Source: Epithemia pelagica
Lineage: Eukaryota > Bacillariophyta > Bacillariophyceae > Surirellales > Surirellaceae
NCBI GenBank assembly: GCA_946965045.2
Contig: OX337234.1
Span: 620,001-684,000, forward strand
Direction: 5' to 3'
DNA: 64,000 bases
The notes beneath the pieces are model-generated. The model made no database searches. It was given only the letters and a program-made list of their open reading frames with translations, and had not been told where the DNA came from. Below, in pieces: positions 51,715-61,850 of the stretch (the stretch's first letter is position 1; each line of letters begins with the position of its first letter). Both the position numbers and the translations under genes were made by a program.

Positions 51715-52296
51715 ATGTCGTATGCGTCGAACATCCCCGCGAATGATCAAGTAGAGGACGCTAGAACGGCGGAAGCTCCTGCTGCCGCACACATGACGAA
51801 CGAACCGTTCCATCTCGACCATGTCGGTGCGGCTCGCTTGAAACTCGGAAAACGCAAGTTGGCGGCACTCACTGGTGAAGAGGAGATTCATAATATGTCG
51901 ACCAGACGCCTTGTGCACGTTGCCAGTGTGCAGGGACAGGGAGTGTACGGCGGTGGGGCGGCTCCTCCATGGGCGGTTGACCTGCAGAATAGCATTCATC
52001 GCATGAACGCCCGCATCAACGCCCGCATCAACGCACACATGGACCGCATGTCGAATCAACGCTACAATGCGTCATTGTCCACGGATACCGTTCCGCTGCG
52101 TTCTTTGCACAAGATTCACTCCGGGTTGGGTCCAGGACTCCCCGGCTCTGGAGGAACTGTTGCCAACGCTCCCACGCAAGCCGCAGTGGTAGGCGCAACC
52201 TGTCCCGTACACCAAGATTACATGCCTTCGACTTTCAATGAATTGCATGGAGATGACTATGACCCGTTTGAATCGCATTGCCATGTGGTACAATGA
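51715..52296 (+). CDS. Small coiled-coil protein (193 aa), divergent to the WbsX gene
   Basis: The ATG at 51715 (MSYASNIPANDQVEDAR) lies 216 bases from the WbsX start on the other strand, so the two may share a promoter. The longer frame from 51175 overlaps the WbsX gene antisense and is rejected. The middle has a short coiled coil with MNARINARINAHMDRM, made by a small tandem duplication, then NQRYNASLSTDTVPLRSLH and a conserved-looking tail. The layout resembles the gene at 14833-15555. Function unknown. Confidence 0.55.
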   Translation: MSYASNIPANDQVEDARTAEAPAAAHMTNEPFHLDHVGAARLKLGKRKLAALTGEEEIHNMSTRRLVHVASVQGQGVYGGGAAPPWAVDLQNSIHRMNARINARINAHMDRMSNQRYNASLSTDTVPLRSLHKIHSGLGPGLPGSGGTVANAPTQAAVVGATCPVHQDYMPSTFNELHGDDYDPFESHCHVVQ

Positions 52297-52529
52297 GGAC
52301 TTTGGAATTCAACAAGGAGACAACGAAAGCACTCGTGGATTGAAATTCAGGGACTGGCTCCAATTCTGAAACGGGGTTTGGCAGCGAAAGGGGATTGTAG
52401 TCGACAACAAAAGACTTGGGAATGCGCACGCTTTCCCTTTCATCAATTTACTTGGATAATAATAAGTAATAGCTGTCTTATGGAAACCCACATAAATCGA
52501 TCACTTCAGAATTCCAACAATGAGAAACG

Positions 52530-52848
52530 TTTCGACTGAATTCGTTGGTCTTGCATCAGTATTGTTGTGGTTACCAAAGTTGTGCTGGTGGGTGCAGTCG
52601 GTAATGGTCCATGCAAGACGACGAAGGACCCACATGCTCGTACAGACACACACGAGCAGGAGGCATCCCACCAATGGTTGCAAGACCAATCGTCGTGTTG
52701 AACACGAAGAACGACGTCGACCGTGTTCCGTCCATGTCCTCGTTGTGGTTGTTGTGTCACCGAGATTGGAGCGGTTGGCTTTCGTGGCCGCCGTGTTCGA
52801 CGAGCAGCATCCACATCCTCGGCCATGGTGAAGTTTCGACTTTGGTGT
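52530..52848 (-). pseudogene. Duplicated 5' fragment of the WbsX-like gene
   Basis: Matches the first 95 or so codons and the immediate upstream sequence of the gene at 49540-51498: RRTRRPRKPTAPISVTQQPQ, and in another frame LVLQPLVGCLLLVCVCTSMW, then LPTAP and MQDQR. An insertion or deletion around 52700-52720 splits it into two frames. It is cut upstream exactly where the third copia element begins. Confidence 0.82.
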
Positions 52849-53588
52849 ATGCCTACTCGACTAAATTACTTCGGGCCTTTCGCACCTTGGACGATACCCC
52901 CAACCGACGTTCCGGTGCTAACCAAGTGAAGATTCTCCTTGATAACATTTGTATTTCAACGGCCGAGTTCGCCGTCATCAAGAGTACCGTCCGTACGAAT
53001 TACCGTGGGGACTTGGCTGCTGCCATTGCGTATATTTCTTGTGAAGTTTCGGAAATATACCCACAGGTCATCCCAGGAACAGGTAATCGTGCCCGTCATC
53101 GTTTTATCTCCGAAACCAACACGTTTGAACATTCCCCGACCCGTGCACGTTCCTTTCCGGGGTTACAGCAGAACAACGGCATCTTTACGTTCTACGGTGT
53201 GGATGTCACCGATGTTAATCGGCGATTCTCTTCTCAAGAGATGGAAACCCTCGGGCCATCGGGACAAGCTTACGTTCATCAGGAACGCGCCCGCCTCCGG
53301 CAATACGGACATTCTGGCGGCCGTGGTCGTGGCCGTGGTGGTCGTCATGCCGGACGGGGACATTGGGGTCGCGGTGGTAACGATGGACGTGGCGACGGGC
53401 GTGGACGTGGTCGGGAAATTGGGAATGTGGACATCGATACGGCAGACACGGGGGATGTTGATCCCTCGGTGCTAACGGATCCGTCCGTGGCAGGTGCAAA
53501 CGACGCAGGAACAGGCGGAGGCACAGGTGGCACTGACCGAGGTAGCACAAATGGACGCCGGTTCGGACCTGGTGCTTATTCCGAATGA
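52849..53588 (+). pseudogene. Gag (C-terminal part) of the third copia element
   Basis: The frame enters from the WbsX fragment and contains LLRAFRTLDDTPNRR, FTFYGVDVTDVNRRF, YVHQERARLRQYG and then a Gly/Arg-rich RGRGRGG tail, as in copia nucleocapsids without a zinc knuckle. It ends at TGA 53586-53588. The protease ORF continues in the same frame after it. Confidence 0.75.
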
Positions 53589-53600
53589 CGCCAGGCGTCC

Positions 53601-55814
53601 ATGGTCATATGCGGCCCGAGGCAAGTGGCCATTGGGCAAGTGGAATATACGGCGGATTGTCATGTTGGCACAATCGGGAACAATGAAATGGATACTATGG
53701 CAGACACTTCGTGTGCTGGAATAAACTGGACTTTGGTCGAAACCACGGGAATGGAGTGCAAGGTTAGTGACTTCATGGGAAAGCAGGCAGCATCTCGACA
53801 CGTACCGATTGCCACATGTGCAACATGCATCAGAGACAAGGTATTGGGGGCGGAATATATACTGATTGGGCATCAAATGCTCTGGTTTGGTAGTTCTTTA
53901 AGGAAAACTTTGTTAAACCAGAATCAAATCCGGTACGCTGGTCATTCGGTTTGCGATGATCCAACTCGTCAGGAAAACGAAGGATTCGGTATTGTGGCAG
54001 AAGGATTGCACATTCCGTTTGAAATGCGGGGAACCACGATCTTTTTCGAGTCACGTGCGCCCACCAGTCATGAGATCGAGACGTTACCAGCCATTACGTT
54101 GACACGCCAGGAAATATGGGACCCGCGTTCGGTCGATCTTGCTATGCCAAGTCGTGACCCCTACGATGACGCGCATGAAGACATCGCGTTAGAAATTGGA
54201 CTGGTGTCCAGTGCGTGCGACCCGCGACTAATGGCTCAGAGACTCGCCGATGAGCGCCATGTGAGAAATATTACGACTGACCGTCATTCGTCAGTTTCCC
54301 CAGAAAATCTCAGTAAGAAATGGATGATTGGACTGGAATCCGCACGACGAACGCTCCGAGTGACCACCCAACAAGGTATCCGCACTGCTATCAACCCTAT
54401 TACGAGACGGTATCGGGTGGATAACTTGGCTTTACACAGACACCGATTGAACACTCGGTTTTATACGGACACACTATTTTCTCGAACCACCTCCTTGGCT
54501 GGAAACAAGTGCGCGCAGGTGTTCACGGATGGCCAATTTACGGCTGTATACCCGTTAACATCGAAAGCTGACGTCGGGCAGAGTCTTGCCAAGTTCATTG
54601 ATGAGGTTGGTGTACCTGATGGTCTTACTGCGGACCTTGCTGGTGAGCAGACTGGTCCCAAGACACAGTTCACGAAACTGGCACGGCTTCACCGTATCGA
54701 TCTCAAATGGGCCGAGAAGGGTACTAGCAAACAAAACCACCGCGCGGAACGTGAGATCGGCGTTTTGAAACAGCAATGGCATCGTCGCATGGTTGATTGT
54801 CGGGTTCCACGCCGTCTTTGGGACTACGGTCTCGCCCATGAATCTGGCATTCTCAGTCGCGTCGCACGGGGACAGGACAACCGTTCCGGTTTGGAGCGAC
54901 TCACTGGTGACACACCAGATATATCGGAGTGGCTCGACTTCTCCTTTTTCGACCTCGTTTGGTACCACGACAACTTTAAAGCGGATACGGCGGAGGAACA
55001 GAGGCACCTGGGCTTTTGGTTGGGAATCGCGCACAGGATCGGGAGCGACATGTGTTATTGGGTGCTTACCAAGTCTGGCAAGGTCTTGGCCAGAACTACT
55101 GTGCAACATGTAACGGCAGAGGAACAGGCCGAGCCGCGGATGGCAGAAAGAATTCGGGAATTTAGGATGATTGTTGAGAATAGACTGGACGATCGAAATT
55201 TTACGGATCGGGAAAGCGTGGGGCCAGGGTTCCTCGAAGATTTGCAGCCATTGCCCGAAGATCATGTTCAAAAGGGTGTCGTTCCAACGGACGAGGAATA
55301 TGGAAAGATGATTCAAGAGGAAAAACCTGACGTGGAAGACCTGGAGGAAGAGTATGACAACTACCTGGGAGCTCAAATTCAATTGGACGTGGGAGGGGAG
55401 AAGCTTCTTGGAACCGTGGTAAAAAGGAAGAAAGGGTTAGACGGAAAACCGATTGGTACAAAGCACAAAAATCCAATATTCGACGACAGAGCTTACGAGG
55501 TGAGCTTCCCAGGCGGTGTGGTACACGAGTACACGGCGAACGTAATAGCCGAGTCTCTGTACTCGCAGATAGATGACCAAGGGAGACAGTTTGCCATCAT
55601 GAAAGAGATCGTGGGACACAGGAAAAACGGGGACGCCGTGAATAGAGAAGACGGGTTCGTTGTGTCCAAGAATGGAAACCGAGTACCAAAAAGGACGACG
55701 AAAAGTTGGGAACTGGCAATCGAATGGAAGGACGGATCACAGTCCTGGATACCGCTGCGAGAAGCAAAGGATGGCTACCCGATAGAGGTCACGGAGTATA
55801 TGTTGGAGTTATGA
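53601..55814 (+). CDS. Protease-integrase part of the third copia element
   Basis: Same frame as the Gag ORF, directly after its TGA. The protease signature is NEMDTMADTSCAG (about 30-42), matching the D(S/T)xAD(T)xxAG pattern of this lineage. Further on, ITTDRHSSVSPENLSKKW is the pre-integrase zinc-like region. Integrase has FTDGQFTAVYPLTSK, LTADLAGEQTGP and KQNHRAEREIGVLK as catalytic regions. A chromodomain-like or SH3-like C-terminal part follows. It ends at 55814, where the RT frame takes over after a shift. Confidence 0.8.
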   Translation: MVICGPRQVAIGQVEYTADCHVGTIGNNEMDTMADTSCAGINWTLVETTGMECKVSDFMGKQAASRHVPIATCATCIRDKVLGAEYILIGHQMLWFGSSLRKTLLNQNQIRYAGHSVCDDPTRQENEGFGIVAEGLHIPFEMRGTTIFFESRAPTSHEIETLPAITLTRQEIWDPRSVDLAMPSRDPYDDAHEDIALEIGLVSSACDPRLMAQRLADERHVRNITTDRHSSVSPENLSKKWMIGLESARRTLRVTTQQGIRTAINPITRRYRVDNLALHRHRLNTRFYTDTLFSRTTSLAGNKCAQVFTDGQFTAVYPLTSKADVGQSLAKFIDEVGVPDGLTADLAGEQTGPKTQFTKLARLHRIDLKWAEKGTSKQNHRAEREIGVLKQQWHRRMVDCRVPRRLWDYGLAHESGILSRVARGQDNRSGLERLTGDTPDISEWLDFSFFDLVWYHDNFKADTAEEQRHLGFWLGIAHRIGSDMCYWVLTKSGKVLARTTVQHVTAEEQAEPRMAERIREFRMIVENRLDDRNFTDRESVGPGFLEDLQPLPEDHVQKGVVPTDEEYGKMIQEEKPDVEDLEEEYDNYLGAQIQLDVGGEKLLGTVVKRKKGLDGKPIGTKHKNPIFDDRAYEVSFPGGVVHEYTANVIAESLYSQIDDQGRQFAIMKEIVGHRKNGDAVNREDGFVVSKNGNRVPKRTTKSWELAIEWKDGSQSWIPLREAKDGYPIEVTEYMLEL

Positions 55815-57688
55815 ACCACAAAAGACGGATAATAAATAAAGTGGTCGGGAAAAAGAAGAAACAGAAAAAATACTGGAAGTTAACGCACAAGTACGGGGTG
55901 CGACTGCCCCATTCCGTCGAAGAGGCTCTGCAACTGGACAAGGAAACGGGTACGACGTTCTGGCGGGACGCGATCGCGAAGGAGCTAGGCGTCGTCAAGA
56001 TTGCGTGGGAGGCACGGGACGACCTCGTGCTCGCGGAGGTGCGAGCGGGGCGACAGCTGATAGGCTACACCGAGATCAAATGCCACATGGTGTTCGACGT
56101 CAAGATGGACTTGACACAGAAAGCTAGACTAGTTGCCGGTGGGCACATGACGGATGCACCAGCAAGTTTAACATACTCCAGCGTCGTAAGCCGGGACTCA
56201 ATCCGTGTGGCGTTTCTGATCGCAGCGTTGAATGACCTAGATGTGTTGGCTTGTGACATCGGGAATGCGTACTTAAACGCACCATGTCGGGAAAAGATTT
56301 GGTTTTTGGGCGGAGCAGAAGTCGGTGCAGAGTTTCAGGGCAAAGTATGTGTTATGGTCCGGGCATTATATGGACTGAAATCGTGCGGAGCGAGTTGGCG
56401 CGCAACACTATTGAATACGCTATATGACATGGGATTTGTCGATACCAGGGCAGACCCTTGCGAATTAAGGAGAAAGAAGCAACGGGCAAGTGGTGAGCCT
56501 TACTACGAGCTTATCTTGGTCTACGTGGATGACCTACTATTGGTCAGCGACAAACCAGAGCCGGTATTCGAGGAGATAGACAAGCTTTATAAGATCAAGA
56601 AGGGAAGCATTGGTCCACCATCAACATACTTGGGCGCGCAGGTTTATCGTCACAACCTACCAGACGGTAGTATTGCCTGGGGTATGTCGAGCGAAAAGTA
56701 CGTGAACAATGCAATAAAGATAGTCGAACAATTGCTCAAGGAAGACGGGGACGGCCGGCACCTCAAGACGACCGCCCGAGTGCCAATCGAGACATCGTAC
56801 AAACCGGAACTGGATACGACAGAGGAGTTAGGAGAAACACTGAGGGCAAGGTATCAGCAGCTGATTGGCATATTTCGGTGGGCTGTGGAGCTCGGACGCG
56901 TCGATGTATACCTCGAGGTAGCTATCATGTCTCAATATCTGGCAAATCCCCGCAAGGGTCACCTCGAGGCGGTATACTCGATCTTCGCGTTCCTCAAGAA
57001 GCATGCCAAACTCAAACTCGTGTTCGATCCGAAGGAGGTGATACTGGACGAGGCATGTTTTTCGCAGGCACCGATGGATGAATGGAAGGAGTTCTACGGG
57101 GACGTAGCGGAACAAATTCCAACGGACATGCCCGAGCCACTGGGGAATCCGGTTACGATCACGTGTTTCGTGGACGCTGACCATGCTGGCAACGTCGTCA
57201 CCAGGCGGTCCCACTCGGGAATCTTGATCATGATGCAAAATGCACCGATCCTGTGGTTCTCCAAACGTCAGAACACGGTGGAAACTTCGAGCTTCGGCAG
57301 TGAATTTGTGGCAATGCGCATTGCCAAAGAGTTGATTGTTGGGATGAGGTACAAGCTTCGGATGTTTGGCGTACCAATCGTCGGGGCCTCGAACGTTCTT
57401 TGTGACAACCGCGGTGTGGTGAAGAACACTAGCGTCCTATCTTCTGTATTGAACAAGAAACACAACGCAATAAATTACCACGCTGTGCGGGAAGCGGCTG
57501 CTGCTGGCATTATTCAAGTCGGGAAGGAAGATACCGAAACTAATCTCGCCGACTTATTCACCAAGTTGTTGCCGCGTTCTCGGCGCAATGACTTGATATC
57601 GCAATTTACATACTCTTCAGCCTTCGGAAATGCGGGGCCCCCCACCACTCATCCAGATGCGGGGGAACAAAGCGAACAACAGGGGTGA
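55706..57688 (+). CDS. Reverse transcriptase-RNase H part of the third copia element
   Basis: Frame-shifted relative to the integrase ORF; real similarity starts at about 55812 (MNHKRRIINKVVGKKKK, YWKLTHKYGVRLPHSVEEAL). RT has LACDIGNAYLNAPC, ALYGLKSCGASWR and LVYVDDLLLVSD. RNase H has CFVDADHAGN, SKRQNTVETSSFGSEFVAM and LCDNRGVVKNT. The expected AFAWWVP-like segment before the KRR stretch is missing, so a small deletion caused the shift, unless it is programmed. Confidence 0.82.
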   Translation: MGTGNRMEGRITVLDTAARSKGWLPDRGHGVYVGVMNHKRRIINKVVGKKKKQKKYWKLTHKYGVRLPHSVEEALQLDKETGTTFWRDAIAKELGVVKIAWEARDDLVLAEVRAGRQLIGYTEIKCHMVFDVKMDLTQKARLVAGGHMTDAPASLTYSSVVSRDSIRVAFLIAALNDLDVLACDIGNAYLNAPCREKIWFLGGAEVGAEFQGKVCVMVRALYGLKSCGASWRATLLNTLYDMGFVDTRADPCELRRKKQRASGEPYYELILVYVDDLLLVSDKPEPVFEEIDKLYKIKKGSIGPPSTYLGAQVYRHNLPDGSIAWGMSSEKYVNNAIKIVEQLLKEDGDGRHLKTTARVPIETSYKPELDTTEELGETLRARYQQLIGIFRWAVELGRVDVYLEVAIMSQYLANPRKGHLEAVYSIFAFLKKHAKLKLVFDPKEVILDEACFSQAPMDEWKEFYGDVAEQIPTDMPEPLGNPVTITCFVDADHAGNVVTRRSHSGILIMMQNAPILWFSKRQNTVETSSFGSEFVAMRIAKELIVGMRYKLRMFGVPIVGASNVLCDNRGVVKNTSVLSSVLNKKHNAINYHAVREAAAAGIIQVGKEDTETNLADLFTKLLPRSRRNDLISQFTYSSAFGNAGPPTTHPDAGEQSEQQG

Positions 57689-57700
57689 TTGTACACTTTG

Positions 57701-58162
57701 CGGGGACTGTTTCATTCGGGTCGGTGGGGTTACCCGGATGTTGGAGAGTATCTTTATCTTTGGGGGAATTACCGTTTACTGGTTTACTAACTCCATACCA
57801 GACTGTGTAGGTAGTTCGTCTCACATTTTTATACTACAGTAGGAATTTTTTGTACGACCGGGAAGTAGTTTCGTGCGAGTCGCGCGGTTTCCCTCTCGTG
57901 TGTGACACTTGTGTGACACTTGTGTGACACTTTGTGACATGGCTTCCAGGAATTTCTCACTACCTACACAGCTTGATAGGGAGTAAGTTTACTACTTCCC
58001 TGTGTCTGGCCGTCCTCTCGCGTCGGGCGCGCCCGGCTTGTCGGGAGAATGACTCGACGGGCAATTGTCTTGTCGGGCGTGCGCCCTCCTCGACCATTGC
58101 CCTCCTCGTCATTCTACCCTCCGCGCCGGGCAGTCCCTCCTTGAAAGGACTCGACACCGGGA
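57701..58162. other. Probable 3' end of the third copia element and flank
   Basis: Follows a purine-rich AACAGGGGTGATTGTAC stretch. It contains three tandem GTGTGACACTT-type units at about 57898-57935. LTR limits cannot be set without the 5' copy. Confidence 0.4.
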
Positions 58163-59193
58163 AGTATTAACGCCAATCGTAAAGAACGGGTTTTAAGCTT
58201 ATCGGAATAGTATATAGCTGTCTCCCATAAATTTTATGGGAATCAGCCAGCTGCTCGCATAGGCTGTCTCCCGTAAGTCGGCCTTAACACAGATTGTTTT
58301 AAGCTTAAAACACAGGTCACATGGAATGACAATGGCCCCCTCCCATCATACAAGTGTCACCTAGTCCATGATGTTGGCACCTAGTCCATGATGTTGTGAC
58401 CATGATGTAGCGACCATGATGTAGTGCTACGAGAAGTCAACAAAATAACTCTTCACATTAACAAATATCTGTTCATTCCTATCTACTGTTGTTCTGATAA
58501 TCAAGAGATTTCTGTCATTTCGTCGTCCTTGCCATTGTCGTTCTTGTCTTTTGTGTTGTTCTCATCCTCTTCCATATTGCCGTCGTCGGCAGTCCTTCTC
58601 CTCTTTCTTGTGTATATCTGCCTCCTCATCATCAGCTTCCTCTGGTACTGTTGTACTGGCTTCAGGTGCAAGGTTGGTAGCACCTTGGACGGGTCGCTTG
58701 GTATCTGAGATCGATATCTTGGACAGGTTGCTCGGCATGTGGATTGATGAGCCATTGCGACGAATCCAGTTGCGCCGACTCACGGTCGTCATTTTCCACA
58801 GGGAAGGGTCGGGAGGACATTTCCTTTGGTCAAGGCCTTCTTTGCCATATAGACCTCCAGAATGGAGAGTCCTGCAACAATCGGTGCAGATGTCGCATAT
58901 ATAAAGGGTACTAAAGTTGGCGCTCAGCCGATGGAAGATGTAAATGATCAAAAAAGAGGAAAATCACCAATTTTTCAAAGCGAAATATCACGCTAATGAC
59001 TGTGTATTTACTGTAGACTATCATATATGAAGTTATTCAGAATTTCAAGATCTTTCCAACGAAGAAGTCAGATTTGATAGACTTTGGTTTTTGATGAAGT
59101 TAATGAAAGTCAAAGTTAAGGGAGTAGTGCATAGCTGTCTCCCATATATGGGAGACAGCTATACACTACTCGCTTACGATTGGCGTTAATACT
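58163..59193. mobile_element. 1,031-bp inverted-repeat element with palindromic subterminal repeats
   Basis: AGTATTAACGCCAATCGTAA at 58163-58182 is the exact reverse complement of 59174-59193. Inside each end lies the motif TAGCTGTCTCCCATAA or a close variant: 58215-58230, 58262-58276, and both arms of a perfect 32-bp palindrome at 59131-59162. TTAA lies symmetrically at 58167-58170 and 59186-59189, which would fit a TTAA-target (piggyBac-like) transposon, but other readings are open. The interior ORF on the minus strand (58562-58951) has CDICTDCC and CPPDPSLWK, perhaps a zinc-ribbon remnant. No transposase recognised. Confidence 0.6.
59131..59162. repeat. Perfect 32-bp palindrome
   Basis: Two head-to-head ATAGCTGTCTCCCATA arms without a loop. 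With one mismatch the symmetry extends to 59123-59170 (AGTAGTG...CACTACT). Confidence 0.95.
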
Positions 59194-59368
59194 ACTTTTG
59201 CATGATACACGTTACGTTAGGTATAATTACTAATCTTCTTGTTACGATCGGAACGAAACACATTACCGGAAGTTGCTGCAAATCGCGATTTCCCCACCTT
59301 CGTAAACACAAGTTCACCAACACAGCACAACATCCACACATTCAACAACAACGAACGCTATAACAGCC

Positions 59369-60686
59369 ATGCCGTCTCGAATCAATAAGACACCGTGGTC
59401 CGAGGCAGAAGACGATCGTCTTCTGAGGGCTCTGGGTGTCTATCAGCGAGACAACAACAACGCGCGAGTAGAGGACGTAGACTGGGACGACATTGCCCAG
59501 AGTGTGCCTGGGAGAGGGGGAATGGCCTGTGCGACCAGATTTGGAAGCCTTTACGCCCTTCACGCGCAAGGGAAATATTTTGCCACAGTCAACGAAGTTT
59601 GGCCTCAGAAGCAGGTCTCCACCAAAAAAATCAAGCTTGACAATTGGGATACTTGCCGAACAAAAGTTGTGCGTTTGCGTGCCCCGAATTTTAATCGACT
59701 TCAGCTCAGGGGAGACCACCGCGAACCGAAAGAATTCGTCCACACATACAACGGTGCGATGGACGCATCCACCAAAGTCGCTGATTCCATAACAACGGTA
59801 AACGACGATTTGATTCCAGTTGACATTTTTGGACACATATCAGTAGCAGCAGAGAAGGCGCACTTGCTTCCCAAAGCTAGAGGTGATGCGATCACCTGGA
59901 ACTATCCAGGCTGCGCCGTACTTGGATTGGATGTGGAGACAAATGTGGATACGGATGTTATAAGGAAGGCTTTGTTAGGGTGCAAAGACTCACAGAGAAA
60001 ATACCCCGGTATTCGGAACCTGCTCTGTAACATTGTAAGAATGTCCAACCAAGGCCATCTTTTCGACAGGAATCCCTATGTTTTTGTCTTCCTAATTTGT
60101 TCTCTCGATTGGGTAAAAACATGGGCCGGACAAGGCTACGATACCATTGTTCTCTGCGAGTCAGCTGGCGCTTCTCGTGAGATTGGAATGACAAGTGTGA
60201 CACTTGAAACCGCGATGACAGCAACGCTCGACGATTTGTGAGTTTCTTGGTCACAGTGTGCTTCAGAAAGAGGAGAAAAAAGTGAATCAATACCAAGACA
60301 GTCGCGGTAGTTCGGCATATCAACAATTTCGAAAGGAAAAAACGATATCCGCCCCATTTCATCTGTCTCCTTCACACCATAAACCCGTGCTCAAAATTTC
60401 TTTTGCTGGGCATGATGACAGTGATACGCAAGGCAAACATCCTGCGCCCGACCCAATGCTACTTGCTTTCAAGACATGCAACAATTGGTGCCGGAAACAT
60501 GATGGCTTTCGAATGGTAGCTGGGGCTGAACCATTGGACCTTGATGATGATCTGTCTGAGGAAGGGAAACGAAATCTACAGGAGTATCTCGTTTGGCAAG
60601 CCTCCATGCAAAAAAAGCAGCGTCACGACGAGATCATGGATTTGTTTGGCAATAGTGGAGGAGTAATCACTGGGTCCACGACGTAA
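59369..60686 (+). CDS. Myb/SANT-like domain protein in two overlapping frames
   Basis: ATG 59369 (MPSRINKTPWSEAEDDRLL). The first 60 residues form a Myb/SANT-like motif: W-S-E-A-E-D-D at the first helix, W-D-D-I-A-Q-S-V-P-G-R near the second and a short third helix (ACATRFGSLYAL). This suggests DNA binding. The rest, to the stop at 60241, is unknown (GCAVLGLDVETNVDTD). Another frame continues at once (FLGHSVLQKEEKKVNQ) to 60686, with LKISFAGHDD, NNWCRKHDGFRMVAGAEP and a charged helix at the end. Only about 30 bases separate the two, too short for an intron, so a 1-base indel or a misjudged splice is likely. Confidence 0.55.
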
Positions 60687-60776
60687 AACATTAGCATGCA
60701 AGGGTTGTCGTAATGCGACAAACAAATATACACACACACAAACGAGGGAAATTCTCTGCATAAAGAAATAAATCTT

Positions 60777-61850
60777 TTACATTCCTTCATGTCTCAGAAG
60801 CCCGACCACGGTCTCATAGGCTGAAAAGCGGCTTCCCGAAACATCAAAGGCTCGCAGTATACTAGGACCCACATCGACATACAAGCCAACTATCCCTTTC
60901 TCTGCCAGTAGTTGCTGGACGATCAGGCGGTAGGATGATCGGCTACTGTAACTCAAATCTCCTTGTCCCTGCACGCGGGCTCGAATGCAGTCCAAGGGAA
61001 AACTGACGGTCCACGCAATGGAACCAGCCAAACCTCCCGCCACAGTAATGGACCAACGACTATAGTTTGCCGGTGATTGTCCCATACGACTTTGTTGTTG
61101 AGAATGGAACTGGTACCGCAGCCCTTCATAGACAAAAAAGTAGGTGGAGAGAAAGGCTGCTTCACGTGCTGTATTTACGACATGGCTAGTGTACACTCCG
61201 GATACTCCGTGATTGGCCAGTATGTACTGGAGACATTGCAGTGAATTGCGGTATCGTTGCGTATGTTGCTGATGGCTCAGTACATTGGTCAGTTGCATTT
61301 GGGTCTTGACGAGATTTTCCACCGTTGACACCACAGACGCAATGGGTCCACAGAGTCCACCAGCAATGCCATTCCACACATTCCACGACTTTCGTTTCCC
61401 TCGTCCCAGTAACGTGTGAAATCCAGAGTATGAAGCAAAATTGATGGTATTCAAAATTGACAGGGACAGTAAGGGAGGTCCAACTCCCTTGTACATACCA
61501 ATCAATCCTTAAGTATGAAGGATTTGTATACCAGTCCACAGCATTCCACCTTGTGCTCGGCGAATCACGGTATTGCTAGAGGTGGTGGCCGAGGAAAGCG
61601 GTGACGACGATGTCTGCATGCGAGTTTTGATAACATCCAAAGGATAACCAATCACTGTGTAATGTGTTGAGATAATACAGAGTGTTTCGAATTTACAGTC
61701 AGCGCGTCATTCAGTGGACGTGTCCTTTTTCCATGCGACAAAAAGTTTTGAACGATACGCACCGGTACCCAGTATCCCAGCTGAAAGGCCTCCAGCAGCC
61801 TCTTGGGTCAGAGAAAGAGGCACAGACAATCGCTGTTTGTTCTCCTCCAT
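60777..61850 (-). CDS. Mitochondrial carrier family (SLC25) protein interrupted by an in-frame TAA
   Basis: Exon 1 61850-61763 (MEENKQRLSVPLSLTQEAAG), a 108-bp intron (donor GTGCGTATCG, acceptor ACACAG), exon 2 61654-60777; 322 codons in frame. Carrier signatures per repeat are GYPLDVIKTRMQ (repeat 1), STVENLVKTQMQ (repeat 2) and SFPLDCIRARVQGQ (repeat 3), each followed by a G-x-x-G-x-Y-like turn (GLIGMYKG, GVSGVYTS, GIVGLYVD). Codon 78 is TAA (61511-61509), where the repeat-1 EG motif would place Glu, so a single G-to-T change explains it. The inner mitochondrial membrane is the expected site; the substrate cannot be told. Confidence 0.8.

Larger units (their letters stand above)
52849..57700 (+). 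mobile_element. Third Ty1/copia element, 5'-truncated, different lineage
   Basis: Gag, protease, integrase, RT and RNase H occur in copia order, but no 5' LTR or Gag start is present. The left edge is fused to the WbsX fragment. No LTR pair could be found, because the 5' side is gone and the 3' side is followed by other repeats. RT carries YVDD, unlike the HIDD of the other two elements, so it belongs to another lineage. Confidence 0.85.

Noticed and set aside
54555-55382. 275-codon minus-strand ORF
   Set aside because: Antisense of the integrase region of the third copia element.
61486-61509. 24-base GTATAC...TTAAG intron that would remove the carrier stop codon
   Set aside because: Far shorter than the other introns here, and its removal would delete the conserved repeat-1 region.
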